Below are positions 34,728 to 43,755 of a stretch of 64,000 nucleotides of DNA, piece after piece. The position numbers and the translations under genes were made by a program. Below the pieces are notes generated by a model that saw nothing but the letters and a program-made list of their open reading frames with translations, was not told where the DNA came from and made no database searches. Numbering within the stretch: position 1 is the first letter of the stretch; the number at the start of each line of letters is the position of its first letter. The stretch is from Capnocytophaga sp. (GTDB taxonomy: Bacteria; Bacteroidota; Bacteroidia; Flavobacteriales; Flavobacteriaceae), in NCBI RefSeq assembly GCF_030532915.1, contig NZ_JAUNKD010000003.1, positions 60,483-124,482 of the forward strand, given 5' to 3'.

Positions 34728-35570
34728 TTAAAAACGGAAGATACCGCCTATTGCAAACATCGTTTGGAAATAGAAAAAATCTTGACTGGCTTTGTCGGCG
34801 ATGCTGTTTGTGGTGCGAATGTCATACATATTGATGTATCCGCCTTTGAGTTCGCCCAAAATCATAAAGTGCTTAAAGAAAACCAAGTTTAAACCGGCTT
34901 TGGCACTCATTCCGTAGCCTGCGATGTGAAATTCGTCATAGCGTTCTTTGTTAAGCAGTTTGGTATTGCTACGCGGGTATAGCACGCCAATGCCTAATCC
35001 TTCGGTTAGATTTACTTGAAAGACGTCAGTGTTTTTGATGGCGAATAGTTTTGAAATGTCGTCCACGCGCGAGAATTCAGCCGTGACGTAATTGAGCCCG
35101 TCGGTGTGTTCAAAGGTCAGGAAATCTTCGGTAAGCACTTTGTCTTGGTTGTGGTACTCGCCGTCGTGTGGTGTGCCGCTCCCGCGAATAAATCCGTTTA
35201 TTTTAACGGTTTGGTCTTGCACCATTACGTACTTCATATGGTCAACGCCTACCGAAATGTTGTAATGGTCGCTGATAAAATAACCGATTCGGGCGTTGGT
35301 CTGCGGAATGGTCATACGCAACGGATTGATGTAATCAATGTGCCATCCTTTTGGGCGGTCTTCGGCTTGCACGTCGCTGAGTGTGAAGTTGTAATTATCG
35401 CCCTTGAATTGAATGTCTGATTTGGTGAAGTAACCTCTGTTTTCGCCCCAAAACAGGAAGAATTTCCCTTTGTTATGAGCCGTGTATCTGTCGGGAGTTG
35501 CCGTTTTTTGCGCCAATCCCGATGTGAAGAAAAATCCTCCTAATAAGAATAACAATGTAAATTTTTTCAT
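34728..35570 (-). CDS. Hypothetical outer-membrane beta-barrel protein
   Basis: 280 residues with signal peptide MKKFTLLFLLGGFFFTSGLAQ. The mature part has repeated amphipathic strands (KFFLFWGENRGYFTKSDIQF, ARIGYFISDHYNISVGVDHM, ILGELKGGYINMYDI) and ends GGIFRF with terminal Phe. It is seen in flavobacteria as a conserved protein of unknown function. The N-terminal 'FWGENRGYFTKSDIQFKG' block is a characteristic start for this group. No enzymatic motif is apparent. Confidence 0.75.
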   Translation of the reverse strand: MKKFTLLFLLGGFFFTSGLAQKTATPDRYTAHNKGKFFLFWGENRGYFTKSDIQFKGDNYNFTLSDVQAEDRPKGWHIDYINPLRMTIPQTNARIGYFISDHYNISVGVDHMKYVMVQDQTVKINGFIRGSGTPHDGEYHNQDKVLTEDFLTFEHTDGLNYVTAEFSRVDDISKLFAIKNTDVFQVNLTEGLGIGVLYPRSNTKLLNKERYDEFHIAGYGMSAKAGLNLVFFKHFMILGELKGGYINMYDIRTTNSIADKASQDFFYFQTMFAIGGIFRF

Positions 35571-35651
35571 TCTTCTCTGTAAATTATATTTCAGCGGGCA
35601 AAAGTACGCTTATGTCGGGTAATTTCAAAATTTATTAGATATAAAGGTATT

Positions 35652-36062
35652 TTATTTTCGGTTCATATAACTTTGGAGAATGAGCGTGGCGCTAATTTCA
35701 TCAATCAACGCTTTGTTTTGGCGTTGTTTCTTTTTCATTCCGCCGTCGAGCATTGCTTGGAATGCCATTTTTGAGGTGAATCGCTCATCTTCGCGTTCAA
35801 TGGAAATGTGAGGCAGTTCGTTTTGCAGTTTTATGATAAACTGCTGTATATCTGTTTCGATATCAGAGTTTTCATTGCTCATACGTTTGGGTTGCCCAAT
35901 AACGATTTCCTGTACGTTTTCATCGGCGGTGTATTTTTTTAAGAAGGGGATTAACTCGTTGGTGGCAATTGTGGTAAGCCCCGAAGCGATGATGCGCATC
36001 GGGTCGGTAACGGCAATGCCTGAGCGTTTGCTTCCGTAGTCAATGGCTAAAATTCGTGACAT
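35652..36062 (-). CDS. ruvX: Holliday junction resolvase-like RuvX (YqgF)
   Basis: 136 residues, RNase H-like fold. It begins SRILAIDYGSKRSGIAVTDP, with the first catalytic Asp at residue 7; EIVIGQPKRMSNENSD and DERFTSKMA follow; the last catalytic Asp is in NKALIDEISATLIL. Relatives process the 5' end of pre-16S rRNA and have been proposed as Holliday junction resolvases. It lies 27 bp after the large lipoprotein gene on the same strand, so it may be cotranscribed with it. Confidence 0.93.
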   Translation of the reverse strand: MSRILAIDYGSKRSGIAVTDPMRIIASGLTTIATNELIPFLKKYTADENVQEIVIGQPKRMSNENSDIETDIQQFIIKLQNELPHISIEREDERFTSKMAFQAMLDGGMKKKQRQNKALIDEISATLILQSYMNRK

Positions 36063-36088
36063 AGTTTGGTATGTGTTTTTCTAAAAAA

Positions 36089-38452
36089 TCATTTTAAATC
36101 GTTCATTTCATAAACGCAGAGTTCTCGTTTTGATTTGGCAACCGCCACCCAAACGGACTTGTCCAAATCCACATCGATGTCCATTTGCGTAACGCCTTCA
36201 ATCGGAAAATGTTGCACCAATTTGCCTTGTTCGTTCCAAAGGTAGGCTTTTCCTTGGCGGATGTCAGTGGCGGCAACGTAATTTACGCCCCGTATTCGGA
36301 AGAGTTTTTGTTTTGGGTATTTTCCGTCGGGAATTTCAATGCGCATACTGCCAATCGATAAGGTGGTTCCCGATAAAAAGGACGTAGTGTGCTGATTGCC
36401 AATTAAAAAGTGGTTTCTGTCCCACTTTCGCTCATTTACGGTGATTTTTCCGTTGAGGTCAATCCGAATCAGATTTCCGTCGCGGGTTGAAAATAAAAAA
36501 CGATTGTCAAAAAACAGAGGCGGGTTGTTTGAAAAATCGTATTTGCCTTGTATGGGAATGCGTATCTCGCCATTGCGGTGCAAGATGTTAAACTTTCCGT
36601 TATCAGAGATATACACCAAGAAATCTTTCTCACCTGCACGATAGTGTTTGGGGGTGAACAAAGGCGCTGAATCGGTGTTTTTTCGAGAAAATCCACCTAC
36701 CACATCGCCTTTTCGGTCAAGCATACGCAGGTTTTTTCCTTCGGCAAACAAAAAGCGATATTCCAAATTTCGGTCGTAATCAAACACTTCCAGCGGTGTT
36801 ATTTTTCCGTTGTATTTTTTAGGGAAAGGCGTTACGTTGTTTCCGTTGCGGTCAATAATCCAAATGGAATGTTCGGTGGTGAACGCCATTTGCAGAAAGC
36901 CGTTTTTGAATAAATCAACCTGATAGATAGGGCTTTGTATCTTCCCGTCTAACTTTTTCTTCCAGAGCAGGCTTCCGTTGTTCCCGATGAGATAAAGGTC
37001 GTAATTTTCATCTTGCAATGCAATTTCCCGGCGTTTTGTTCTGTGATTGAGCAAGATAGTAGGTGCGGTGATGATGTTGGCGTCAGGTACAAAGGCAAAT
37101 CGTTCTTTGCTTTGGCGGTCAGCCGATGTACTTTGGGTTTGTTTTCGGCTTACGAAATTGAGCATATAGTACTCATCTTGTGGAGTTTGCTGAAATACTG
37201 CCCAGCGGTAGTTTTCGGCTATTTTCGGATATTTTTTTCCGAAGTCATTGTTGGATTGCAGGTTCGCCACGCGCGTTAAACTGGCGTTTGAGGCGATATT
37301 TTTATCCAATAATTTATACGATTTGTTAGTGAGCAGCGTGTTTTTCCGACGGATGTCGTCCATAACGGACGTGACGGTCTCTTTGGTTTTGGTAAAAATC
37401 AAGTATTCGTCGTGAATTGAAACGTATTTTGGTTTGAAATTCGGTTCAAAAAATTTAAAAAAGTCAAGAGATGAATCGTTGTTAAGTTCGTACAGCGGAA
37501 AATGACTTTGGGCGTCTTCCGAAAGGATTGGGAGTTTGAGCAGGGTTTCGTCTACATCAAACGAAGATGCCACAGCAAACTGTCCGTCAATGGTTTGTGC
37601 GAATGCAATGCCGTTAAGTGTTTTTTGAAAAGGAACGTTTACCGAGTCGGGCAGGGCAATGTGTTTGGCATCTTCAAAGGTGAAAGCGGTCATCGCCAAA
37701 ATATGTGCGGGGACTATCTGTGCGAGGTTTTTTTCGTAGGGTTCAGTACGGAGCAGTAAATCGGTTTGAGAATCAGAGGTTTGAGCAACCGCCATTCCAC
37801 TGAACCGCACATCGTTTTCTTCCAAAAATAAATCAAGAGCCACCCAGTGTTTGAAGGGCTTGGTAACGTCATTTTTGAAAAAAGGCGTAAAAAATTGCTT
37901 GGCTTGTTCCTTTTGCATAAACAAATTGGCATTGCAGGCAGTGGTGGCGATGGATTGTAATCGTTTTAAAATCAGCTGATTTTCTGTTTTTTTCAAGGAA
38001 TCGGTTTCAACTTCAAAAAACGTGTTGATTTCAGATGAATTGCTTACAATCAGTCTGTTATCTACAACAGTGTAATACCAATCTCTGCCAAATTGCGTTT
38101 GTTTTTGAATGGTTGCGTTGGCATTTTTCCAGAGGCTTAGCGTGTCGGAGCTTTCTTTTTTGCAAATGGCGAAAAAATTTTTGTAGGCAGTGAAAGCAAC
38201 CCAAATATTATTTTCGGTAGGGAGGCTTCGTAAGAGTTTGGTTTCGTAGGGGCGCAACGGTTTCGGGTTGTTTTCTTTCCAAAATTCGTTGTTTTCAATG
38301 GAACTTAAAAAGTTGTCTTTATTGTTAATTCGGTAGATAACTTGCGTATTTTCAGGGAATAACAGCACATCGCCTTTGACAGACTTTCCTTTTCTGCCAC
38401 AAGCGCTCAGCCCTAAAAGTAAGAGTAATATGCCAATTACAATACGATTCAT
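36089..38452 (-). CDS. Large lipoprotein with propeller-like C-terminal half
   Basis: 787 residues from MNRIVIGILLLLLG; the ATG ten codons earlier lies ahead of the signal sequence and is rejected. The lipobox is LLGLSACGRK (Cys about residue 18). The N-terminal half (about 20-430) is mixed alpha/beta (GDVLLFPENTQVIYRINNKD); the C-terminal half has repeated 'xxLIGNNGSLLWKKKLDGKI', 'WIIDRNGNNVTPFPKKYNGKI', 'RMLDRKGDVVGGFSRK' and 'NILHRNGEIRIPIQGKYDF' units, a WD/PQQ-like beta-propeller pattern. Conserved in flavobacteria with unknown function. RuvX follows it. Confidence 0.8.
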   Translation of the reverse strand: MNRIVIGILLLLLGLSACGRKGKSVKGDVLLFPENTQVIYRINNKDNFLSSIENNEFWKENNPKPLRPYETKLLRSLPTENNIWVAFTAYKNFFAICKKESSDTLSLWKNANATIQKQTQFGRDWYYTVVDNRLIVSNSSEINTFFEVETDSLKKTENQLILKRLQSIATTACNANLFMQKEQAKQFFTPFFKNDVTKPFKHWVALDLFLEENDVRFSGMAVAQTSDSQTDLLLRTEPYEKNLAQIVPAHILAMTAFTFEDAKHIALPDSVNVPFQKTLNGIAFAQTIDGQFAVASSFDVDETLLKLPILSEDAQSHFPLYELNNDSSLDFFKFFEPNFKPKYVSIHDEYLIFTKTKETVTSVMDDIRRKNTLLTNKSYKLLDKNIASNASLTRVANLQSNNDFGKKYPKIAENYRWAVFQQTPQDEYYMLNFVSRKQTQSTSADRQSKERFAFVPDANIITAPTILLNHRTKRREIALQDENYDLYLIGNNGSLLWKKKLDGKIQSPIYQVDLFKNGFLQMAFTTEHSIWIIDRNGNNVTPFPKKYNGKITPLEVFDYDRNLEYRFLFAEGKNLRMLDRKGDVVGGFSRKNTDSAPLFTPKHYRAGEKDFLVYISDNGKFNILHRNGEIRIPIQGKYDFSNNPPLFFDNRFLFSTRDGNLIRIDLNGKITVNERKWDRNHFLIGNQHTTSFLSGTTLSIGSMRIEIPDGKYPKQKLFRIRGVNYVAATDIRQGKAYLWNEQGKLVQHFPIEGVTQMDIDVDLDKSVWVAVAKSKRELCVYEMNDLK

Positions 38453-38588
38453 TCCTCCAAACTCATTGCAAAAATATTCCATTTTTTTATATTTTGCAAT
38501 TTATAGATTATGAAACGTTTAAACTTATGTAAAAAATCTGTTTTTCTGTTGAATTTTGCCTGAAAAATAAAAAAATGAAGTACACTTT

Positions 38589-38618
38589 TTGAAAAGAAGG
38601 AGGAATTTCGTATCTTTG
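38589..38618 (+). promoter_or_regulatory. Promoter: TTG and TATCTTTG
   Basis: TTG at 38589-38591, TATCTTTG at 38611-38618, spacer 19 bp: an excellent match. The gene start is 25 bp downstream. Confidence 0.78.
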
Positions 38619-38643
38619 CTTTTCGTGATAAAATATAAAAAAT

Positions 38644-39384
38644 ATGAAAATTTATTCATTACTTTTTTTGCTATTTCCGTTTTTGGCTTTTTCGCAAGGT
38701 GCTGATTGTTACGTGTCTGTACCCGTAAAATATGAATTTCAAAAGAAAGCGAATGAGTATCGGCTTAATGAACTAACAAAGTTTTTGTTGGAAAAGCAAG
38801 GTTTTAAGGTGTTTTTTGAAAATGAATTTCCTGATTTAGGGATTGAACCTTGTAATGTGTTAAAAGCAAACGTTTTAAATACATCAGGGATGTTCACTTC
38901 AAAATTGCAATTCACACTTACCGATTGCAAAGGACAGCAGGTTTTCGCTTCCGAAGTGGGAAAAAGTCGTGAAAAAGAGTTTACAAAAGCCTATCAGGAA
39001 GCCTTGCGTAACGCTTTTGCTACGAGCGACAAATTGGCGAATTTTAAAAAGGAATGTAAATCGGCTACTCAAAGTATAGCTGAAAATAAGCAACTTATTA
39101 AGCAAGAGCCTCCTGTACAAGTGCCGGCTCCTGCAGAAGTAAGCGACGCAACAAAGGATAATACTTTGTTGTATGCACAGCCTACTGATGAAGGATTTCA
39201 ATTGGTTGATAATACCCCGAAGGTTGTGTTGAAAATTCAAAAAACATCGTTGCCCGATGTGTACGTGGCACAAGATGCCGAAGGTAATCAAGGATTGCTT
39301 TTTAAAAATGCCGCCGGCGATTATGTTTTTGAGTTTACAAAAGACGGAAATGTAGAGCGCAAAATATTGAATGTCAAGTTTTAG
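38644..39384 (+). CDS. Conserved secreted protein of unknown function
   Basis: 246 residues with signal peptide MKIYSLLFLLFPFLAFSQG. Residues about 22-140 form an alpha/beta domain with conserved Cys (ADCYVSV, IEPCNVLKANV, TDCKGQQ) found in uncharacterised flavobacterial secreted proteins. A Pro/Gln-rich linker (QEPPVQVPAPAEVSD) precedes a C-terminal beta segment (VVLKIQKTSLPDVYVAQDAEGNQG). No enzymatic motif. It has a strong promoter and is followed by the DUF4268 gene after 5 bp. Confidence 0.75.
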   Translation: MKIYSLLFLLFPFLAFSQGADCYVSVPVKYEFQKKANEYRLNELTKFLLEKQGFKVFFENEFPDLGIEPCNVLKANVLNTSGMFTSKLQFTLTDCKGQQVFASEVGKSREKEFTKAYQEALRNAFATSDKLANFKKECKSATQSIAENKQLIKQEPPVQVPAPAEVSDATKDNTLLYAQPTDEGFQLVDNTPKVVLKIQKTSLPDVYVAQDAEGNQGLLFKNAAGDYVFEFTKDGNVERKILNVKF

Positions 39385-39389
39385 TAGCG

Positions 39390-39827
39390 ATGTATAGCAG
39401 AGCAGAAGCCAAGAAAATCCGTGAAGATTTCTGGATTTCTTTCGGCAAATCGTTTCCCCGAAAATGGATTTTGTACGATACCAAAATTAAAGATTTTAGC
39501 TTTAAGTTTCATTTTGATACCAAAAAAGCAATCGTTTCGTTGGATATTGAAGATAATATTCTGGAAAATAGAGTTTTATATTATCAAAAACTACTTGCGC
39601 TAAAAACTATTTTATTGGAAGAATATCTGCCCGATGCTGTTTTTGATGATCAATATGTTTTAGATAATCATAAAGAAATCAGTAGAATATACGTTCAAAA
39701 AGACGGAGTGAGTATCCATAATAAAAAAACGTGGCAACAAACAATGGAATTTCTCTATCAAACAATGAAAAAGTTTGAAGCCTTTTGGTTTGAATATGAA
39801 GATGTTATAAAAGAAGATTTTGCGTGA
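39390..39827 (+). CDS. DUF4268 domain protein
   Basis: 145 residues, soluble. The sequence SRAEAKKIREDFWISFGKSFPRKWILY followed by FKFHFDTKKAIVSLDIE matches the DUF4268 domain, which occurs alone in flavobacteria and as a C-terminal domain of larger proteins elsewhere. Related domains sit in nuclease-like proteins, but no catalytic motif is visible here. It lies 5 bp after the secreted protein gene and 59 bp before rfbB on the same strand. Function unknown. Confidence 0.8.
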   Translation: MYSRAEAKKIREDFWISFGKSFPRKWILYDTKIKDFSFKFHFDTKKAIVSLDIEDNILENRVLYYQKLLALKTILLEEYLPDAVFDDQYVLDNHKEISRIYVQKDGVSIHNKKTWQQTMEFLYQTMKKFEAFWFEYEDVIKEDFA

Positions 39828-39886
39828 TTTTAAAACAAACTCTACAAGTTTTATTGATTATAAATTACTGAAATAAACTATATTAA

Positions 39887-40945
39887 ATGAAAAAAAATAT
39901 TTTAATTACCGGTGGAGCTGGATTTATTGGTTCGCACGTGGTTCGGCTGTTTGTCAATAAATATCCCAATTATACGATTATCAACCTTGATGCGCTGACC
40001 TATGCGGGTAACTTAGCGAATTTAAAAGACATTGAAAACGCTCCCAATTATGAGTTTGTCAAAGCCGACATTTGTGATTTTGAGCAAATTAAACAAATAA
40101 TTAAAGATAAGCAAATTACGGGAATTATTCACTTGGCTGCCGAAAGTCACGTTGATAGAAGCATCAAAAATCCGTTGGTTTTTGCTCAGACTAATGTGAT
40201 GGGAACACTTTCGCTGTTGCAAGCGGCACGTGAGGTGTGGCAAGGTAATTTCTCTGACAAGATGTTTTACCACGTTTCAACTGACGAGGTGTATGGTTCG
40301 CTTGAAATGAATGATGAAATGTTCACAGAGCAAACCAAATACGACCCGCATTCACCTTATTCGGCTTCAAAAGCAGCATCAGACCACTTTGTGCGGGCAT
40401 ATCACGACACCTATAAACTCCCTACACTGATCTCAAACTGTTCCAACAACTACGGGAGCTACCAGTTTCCTGAAAAATTAATTCCGCTGTTTATCAATAA
40501 TATACGCAATAATAAACCGCTTCCCGTTTACGGTAAAGGTGAAAATGTGCGCGATTGGCTTTTTGTGGAAGACCACGCCCGAGCCATTGATGTGATTTTT
40601 CACAAAGGAAAAATAGGCGAAACTTACAATATCGGCGGGTTTAATGAGTGGAAAAATATTGACCTCATTCGGGTGATTATCAAAGAGGTAGATAAACAAC
40701 TAGGGCGCCCCGACGGAACTTCTGAAAAACTCATAACTTTTGTTACCGACCGTGCCGGACACGATTTACGATACGCCATTGATGCCTCCAAAATCAAAAA
40801 CGAACTTGGTTGGGAACCTTCGTTACAATTTGAAGAGGGCATACGCAAAACCGTAACGTGGTATTTGGAGAATCAGGCGTGGATAGACAATGTTACCGAC
40901 GGAAATTACCAAAAATACTATTCTGAAATGTATAAAAATCGTTAG
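39887..40945 (+). CDS. rfbB: dTDP-glucose 4,6-dehydratase
   Basis: Converts dTDP-glucose to dTDP-4-keto-6-deoxyglucose with bound NAD, in dTDP-rhamnose or related deoxysugar synthesis. 352 residues, extended SDR. Seen: GGAGFIGSHVVR (NAD), DALTYAGNLANL, HLAAESHVDRS, VSTDEVYGSLEM (active-site TDE), and YSASKAASDHFVRAY (catalytic YxxxK). No rfbA, rfbC or rfbD is next to it, so the pathway is dispersed or serves another sugar. A bidirectional terminator separates it from cysH. Confidence 0.96.
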   Translation: MKKNILITGGAGFIGSHVVRLFVNKYPNYTIINLDALTYAGNLANLKDIENAPNYEFVKADICDFEQIKQIIKDKQITGIIHLAAESHVDRSIKNPLVFAQTNVMGTLSLLQAAREVWQGNFSDKMFYHVSTDEVYGSLEMNDEMFTEQTKYDPHSPYSASKAASDHFVRAYHDTYKLPTLISNCSNNYGSYQFPEKLIPLFINNIRNNKPLPVYGKGENVRDWLFVEDHARAIDVIFHKGKIGETYNIGGFNEWKNIDLIRVIIKEVDKQLGRPDGTSEKLITFVTDRAGHDLRYAIDASKIKNELGWEPSLQFEEGIRKTVTWYLENQAWIDNVTDGNYQKYYSEMYKNR

Positions 40946-40963
40946 ATTTGTTGATGTTCAGTT

Positions 40964-40992
40964 AATTACCTCCGGTTTATTCGGAGGTAATT
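40964..40992. terminator. Bidirectional terminator rfbB/cysH
   Basis: AATTACCTCCG / CGGAGGTAATT with loop GTTTATT, then TTATTTT. It lies between converging genes. Confidence 0.88.
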
Positions 40993-41697
40993 TTATTTTG
41001 TGGCGTGCAACCCGCATTCTTTTTTGCTTTTATCCTCCCACCACCAGCGCCCGGCTCTGAAATCTTCTCCTTCTTTAATGGCACGCGTACAGGGCTGACA
41101 ACCAATGCTTATGAAACCTTTGTCGTGCAGCGGATTATATGGAATTCCGTTTTTGCGAAGAAAATCCAAAACCTCATTTGTTTTCCAATGCAAAATCGGG
41201 TGAAATTTTATGATTTGGTTCACTTCGTCCCATTCCAAAGCCGGCATTTGTTCACGATTGGGTGATTGTTCGGAACGCAATCCCGTTATCCAAACTTTTT
41301 TCCCCTTCAAAGCTCGTTGCAACGGAATTACTTTACGAATGTGGCAACATTCTTTCCGAAGTTCGGGCGAATCGTAAAAAGCATTGATACCGTTGTCGCG
41401 TACATATTTTTCAATATTCTCAGCATCAGGATAGTATGGTTCAATGGAGGTTTGGTACTTCATAGCGGTTTTTTCCCAAGTGCTGTAAGTTTCGGCAAAC
41501 ATTCGCCCTGTATCAAGGGTAAAAATATCAATGGGAATTTGATGATGTCGAATCAGATGTGTAATTACTTGGTCTTCCATTCCAAAACTGGTAGAGAAAA
41601 CAATCGTTCCGGCAAATTTTTTAGCCAGAAAATCAAGGGATTGTACCTCGTTCATCGTGTTAATCTGGTTTAACAAACTGCTGATTTGATTTTCCAT
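40993..41697 (-). CDS. cysH: Assimilatory APS reductase, [4Fe-4S] type
   Basis: Reduces adenosine 5'-phosphosulfate to sulfite with thioredoxin. 234 residues. Substrate loop VFSTSFGMEDQVI; the cluster-binding pairs CC (117-118) and CQPC (200-203) are both present, and the catalytic Cys lies in the tail KKECGLH (Cys228). The Cys pairs mark an APS rather than PAPS reductase, which fits the absence of a CysC kinase on CysN. It is the last gene of a leftward run with a DUF3298-type lipoprotein and a DtxR-type regulator (gaps 19 and 29 bp), away from cysD/cysN. Confidence 0.93.
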   Translation of the reverse strand: MENQISSLLNQINTMNEVQSLDFLAKKFAGTIVFSTSFGMEDQVITHLIRHHQIPIDIFTLDTGRMFAETYSTWEKTAMKYQTSIEPYYPDAENIEKYVRDNGINAFYDSPELRKECCHIRKVIPLQRALKGKKVWITGLRSEQSPNREQMPALEWDEVNQIIKFHPILHWKTNEVLDFLRKNGIPYNPLHDKGFISIGCQPCTRAIKEGEDFRAGRWWWEDKSKKECGLHATK

Positions 41698-41725
41698 TTA
41701 ATTATTTTTTATAAATAACTGAAAA

Positions 41726-42466
41726 TTAGTATCGTAGGTAGTTCTTTACTTCATCAATCGGGATTTTTACTTCAAAAGAACCATCGGCATAAGGCGCAAT
41801 TTCATACGGATTGTAAAACAAAATCAAGTGTTTTTTGGTAATTCCCACATTTTGAGGTAGATGGAAAATATTGTCATCAAACCAAAAACCCTTTTCATTT
41901 AAACTTTCATCAGGCGAAATGTTTTGTTGCTTTTTAAATTGATTTTCAGCAATTTCCAATATTTTTGTGTGATTTGAAAAAAGAGAATCGCTTTGAATAA
42001 GCATTCCGTTCGCAACGCTAAAATTCATAAAAACGGTTGAAGGTATTCCGTGAGCGCCCCCTGTGTATGAATAACGGTTTGAAACAATTGATACTATTTT
42101 GTCATTTTGAAATGAAATACTGTCATTCAGAATTAACTCATATTCAGATATATCCGGAAAATAGCCTTTTAAATTATTATAATCGTTTAAAAAAGTTTTA
42201 AGCGCATCTTCAACAGAAACATTTTCAATGCGCAATGAATCGGTTTGGTTGCTCAACAAAAAATTCACGACTTGTGATTCTATTTCTTTATTAAAATTAT
42301 CGGCAAATTTGCTTGGGCGACTTGAAACCAAGTAGTTTAAATTTACCGAAAGGCAATCGTCATCGCAATTTTCCGAACTTTTTTCAATGATTTTTTCCTT
42401 AAATTTTGGAGTGTCGGAACAAGATACAAAGGTGATTAAAAAGCAGATCAATATAATTTTTTTCAT
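41726..42466 (-). CDS. DUF3298/DUF4163 lipoprotein
   Basis: 246 residues with lipobox FVSCSDT (Cys about residue 16). The N-terminal part matches DUF4163 (LNYLVSSRPSKFADNFNKEI) and the C-terminal part DUF3298 (SNRYSYTGGAHGIPSTVFMNF ... WFDDNIFHLPQNVGITKKHLILFYNPYEIAPYADG), the RsiV-like domain pair that binds lysozyme in some Gram-positives. Here its ligand is unknown. It sits between the DtxR-type regulator and cysH, with tight spacing. Confidence 0.85.
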   Translation of the reverse strand: MKKIILICFLITFVSCSDTPKFKEKIIEKSSENCDDDCLSVNLNYLVSSRPSKFADNFNKEIESQVVNFLLSNQTDSLRIENVSVEDALKTFLNDYNNLKGYFPDISEYELILNDSISFQNDKIVSIVSNRYSYTGGAHGIPSTVFMNFSVANGMLIQSDSLFSNHTKILEIAENQFKKQQNISPDESLNEKGFWFDDNIFHLPQNVGITKKHLILFYNPYEIAPYADGSFEVKIPIDEVKNYLRY

Positions 42467-42484
42467 AGTTTCTGATTAAATTTG

Positions 42485-43141
42485 TTAGCTGTTTTTTTGA
42501 ATATAAATGTTACGACATACCATTGCTGATAATGTAACAGATTGATTATTAACTAAAACAATCATTGAGCTATCGAATTTTTCTTTGTTGAGTACTGTTA
42601 TTTCATCGCCCAACGCTATGGAAACCCTGTTTAGGTATAACAAAAAATCTTTTGACGTATTTTTTACGGCAATGCAAGTGCCTTTTTCGTTTTCATTGAG
42701 CTCACACAGTAAGGTTTTGGAGGTTCTTTCAAAAAAACCTTCTTTACTCGGGATAGGGTCGCCGTGAGGGTCTGTCTCCGGAAAACCTAAAAAGGCATCT
42801 AATCGTTCTATAAGTTTTTCAGATTCAATGTGTTCCAATTCTTCTGCGATTTCGTGAACCTCGTCCCACGAAAAATCTAATTTCTCAACCAAAAAAACTT
42901 CCCACAAGCGATGTTTCCGCACAATGGATATCGCTTTTTCTCTTCCCAACGGAGTAAGTGTAACACCTTGGTACTTAATGTAATTAATTAATTTTTTATC
43001 TGCCAATTTTTTCAGCATATCGGTTACTGACGATGCTTTGGTGTTCATCACATCGGCAATGGCGTTGGTGCTAACCTCCTGTTGCTGTTCATTAAACAGA
43101 TGAAAAATTGTTTTCAGATAATTTTCTTCGGAAAAAGTCAT
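42485..43141 (-). CDS. DtxR/MntR-family metal-dependent repressor
   Basis: 218 residues. N-terminal winged HTH (NYLKTIFHLFNEQQQEVSTN ... MLKKLADKKLINYIKYQGVTLT), a metal-binding and dimerisation domain (VRKHRLWEVFLVEKLDFSWDEVHEIAEELEHIESEKLIERLD: His/Glu/Cys-position residues present), then a C-terminal FeoA/SH3-like domain. It would repress targets when loaded with Mn or Fe. The next genes in its apparent operon are the DUF3298 lipoprotein and cysH, an Fe-S enzyme, so iron-linked control of sulfate reduction is possible (inference). Confidence 0.92.
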   Translation of the reverse strand: MTFSEENYLKTIFHLFNEQQQEVSTNAIADVMNTKASSVTDMLKKLADKKLINYIKYQGVTLTPLGREKAISIVRKHRLWEVFLVEKLDFSWDEVHEIAEELEHIESEKLIERLDAFLGFPETDPHGDPIPSKEGFFERTSKTLLCELNENEKGTCIAVKNTSKDFLLYLNRVSIALGDEITVLNKEKFDSSMIVLVNNQSVTLSAMVCRNIYIQKNS

Positions 43142-43166
43142 TGGGTTTTCTTTTTATTATAAAGAG

Positions 43167-43214
43167 AATCCGTCCATACGGTTATCTGATTTGATAAAAC
43201 AATACGGACGGATT
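43167..43214. repeat. Inverted repeat downstream of thioesterase gene
   Basis: AATCCGTCC (43167-43175) and GGACGGATT (43206-43214), loop 30 nt. T-run on the + strand; on the minus strand only TTCTCTTT follows. Possible terminator for the gene ending at 43234. Confidence 0.4.
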
Positions 43215-43233
43215 TTTTGTAAGTTTCTTAAAA

Positions 43234-43755
43234 TCAGTCGTTTTCTAATTCCGTAAACAATGCTTTGAGTTCCGTAGCATCGTGTGGCTTCATTTTTCCG
43301 GCAAGTACCAAGCTCAATTGTCTTCTGCGTAAAGCACCGGCGTAACGGCTTTTTTCTAAATCCGTTTCGGGCTTAATTTCAGGTACTTTTGTGGGCTTTC
43401 CTTCTTCATCAATAGCCACGAATGTGAATATGGCTTCGTTGGCTTTGGTGCGTTCACCGGCAGGATTTTCCACCCAAACATCAATGTAAACCTCCATTGA
43501 AGTTGAAAAAACTCTTGATATGGAAGCTTCAACCGTTACTATACTGCCCAATTCAATACTGTGGTTGAATGCCACGTGATTGACTGAGGCTGTTACGGTT
43601 AGATGCCCTGAATGGCGGCGTGCGGCTATGCTGGCTGCCCTGTCCATTCGTGCCAAAAGCTCCCCTCCAAACATATTGTGCAGATGGTTGGTTTCGCCGG
43701 TCAGTACCAAATCAGTCAGTATGGTGCGGGAATGTGATGGTGTTTTTTGCTGCAT
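43234..43755 (-). CDS. Acyl-CoA thioesterase, hotdog fold
   Basis: 173 residues, YciA/acyl-CoA hydrolase family (cytosolic, hydrolyses acyl-CoA to free acid and CoA). Seen: TNHLHNMFGGELLARMDRAASIAARRHSGH, with the conserved 'N-x-H-x-x-FGG' Asn/Asp active-site region, and ASVNHVAFNHSIELGSIVTV. The start at MQQKTPSHSRT overlaps the stop of the SPOR gene by one base (TAATG); an in-frame ATG 7 codons earlier is inside that gene and less likely. Translationally coupled to the SPOR protein. Confidence 0.9.
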   Translation of the reverse strand: MQQKTPSHSRTILTDLVLTGETNHLHNMFGGELLARMDRAASIAARRHSGHLTVTASVNHVAFNHSIELGSIVTVEASISRVFSTSMEVYIDVWVENPAGERTKANEAIFTFVAIDEEGKPTKVPEIKPETDLEKSRYAGALRRRQLSLVLAGKMKPHDATELKALFTELEND

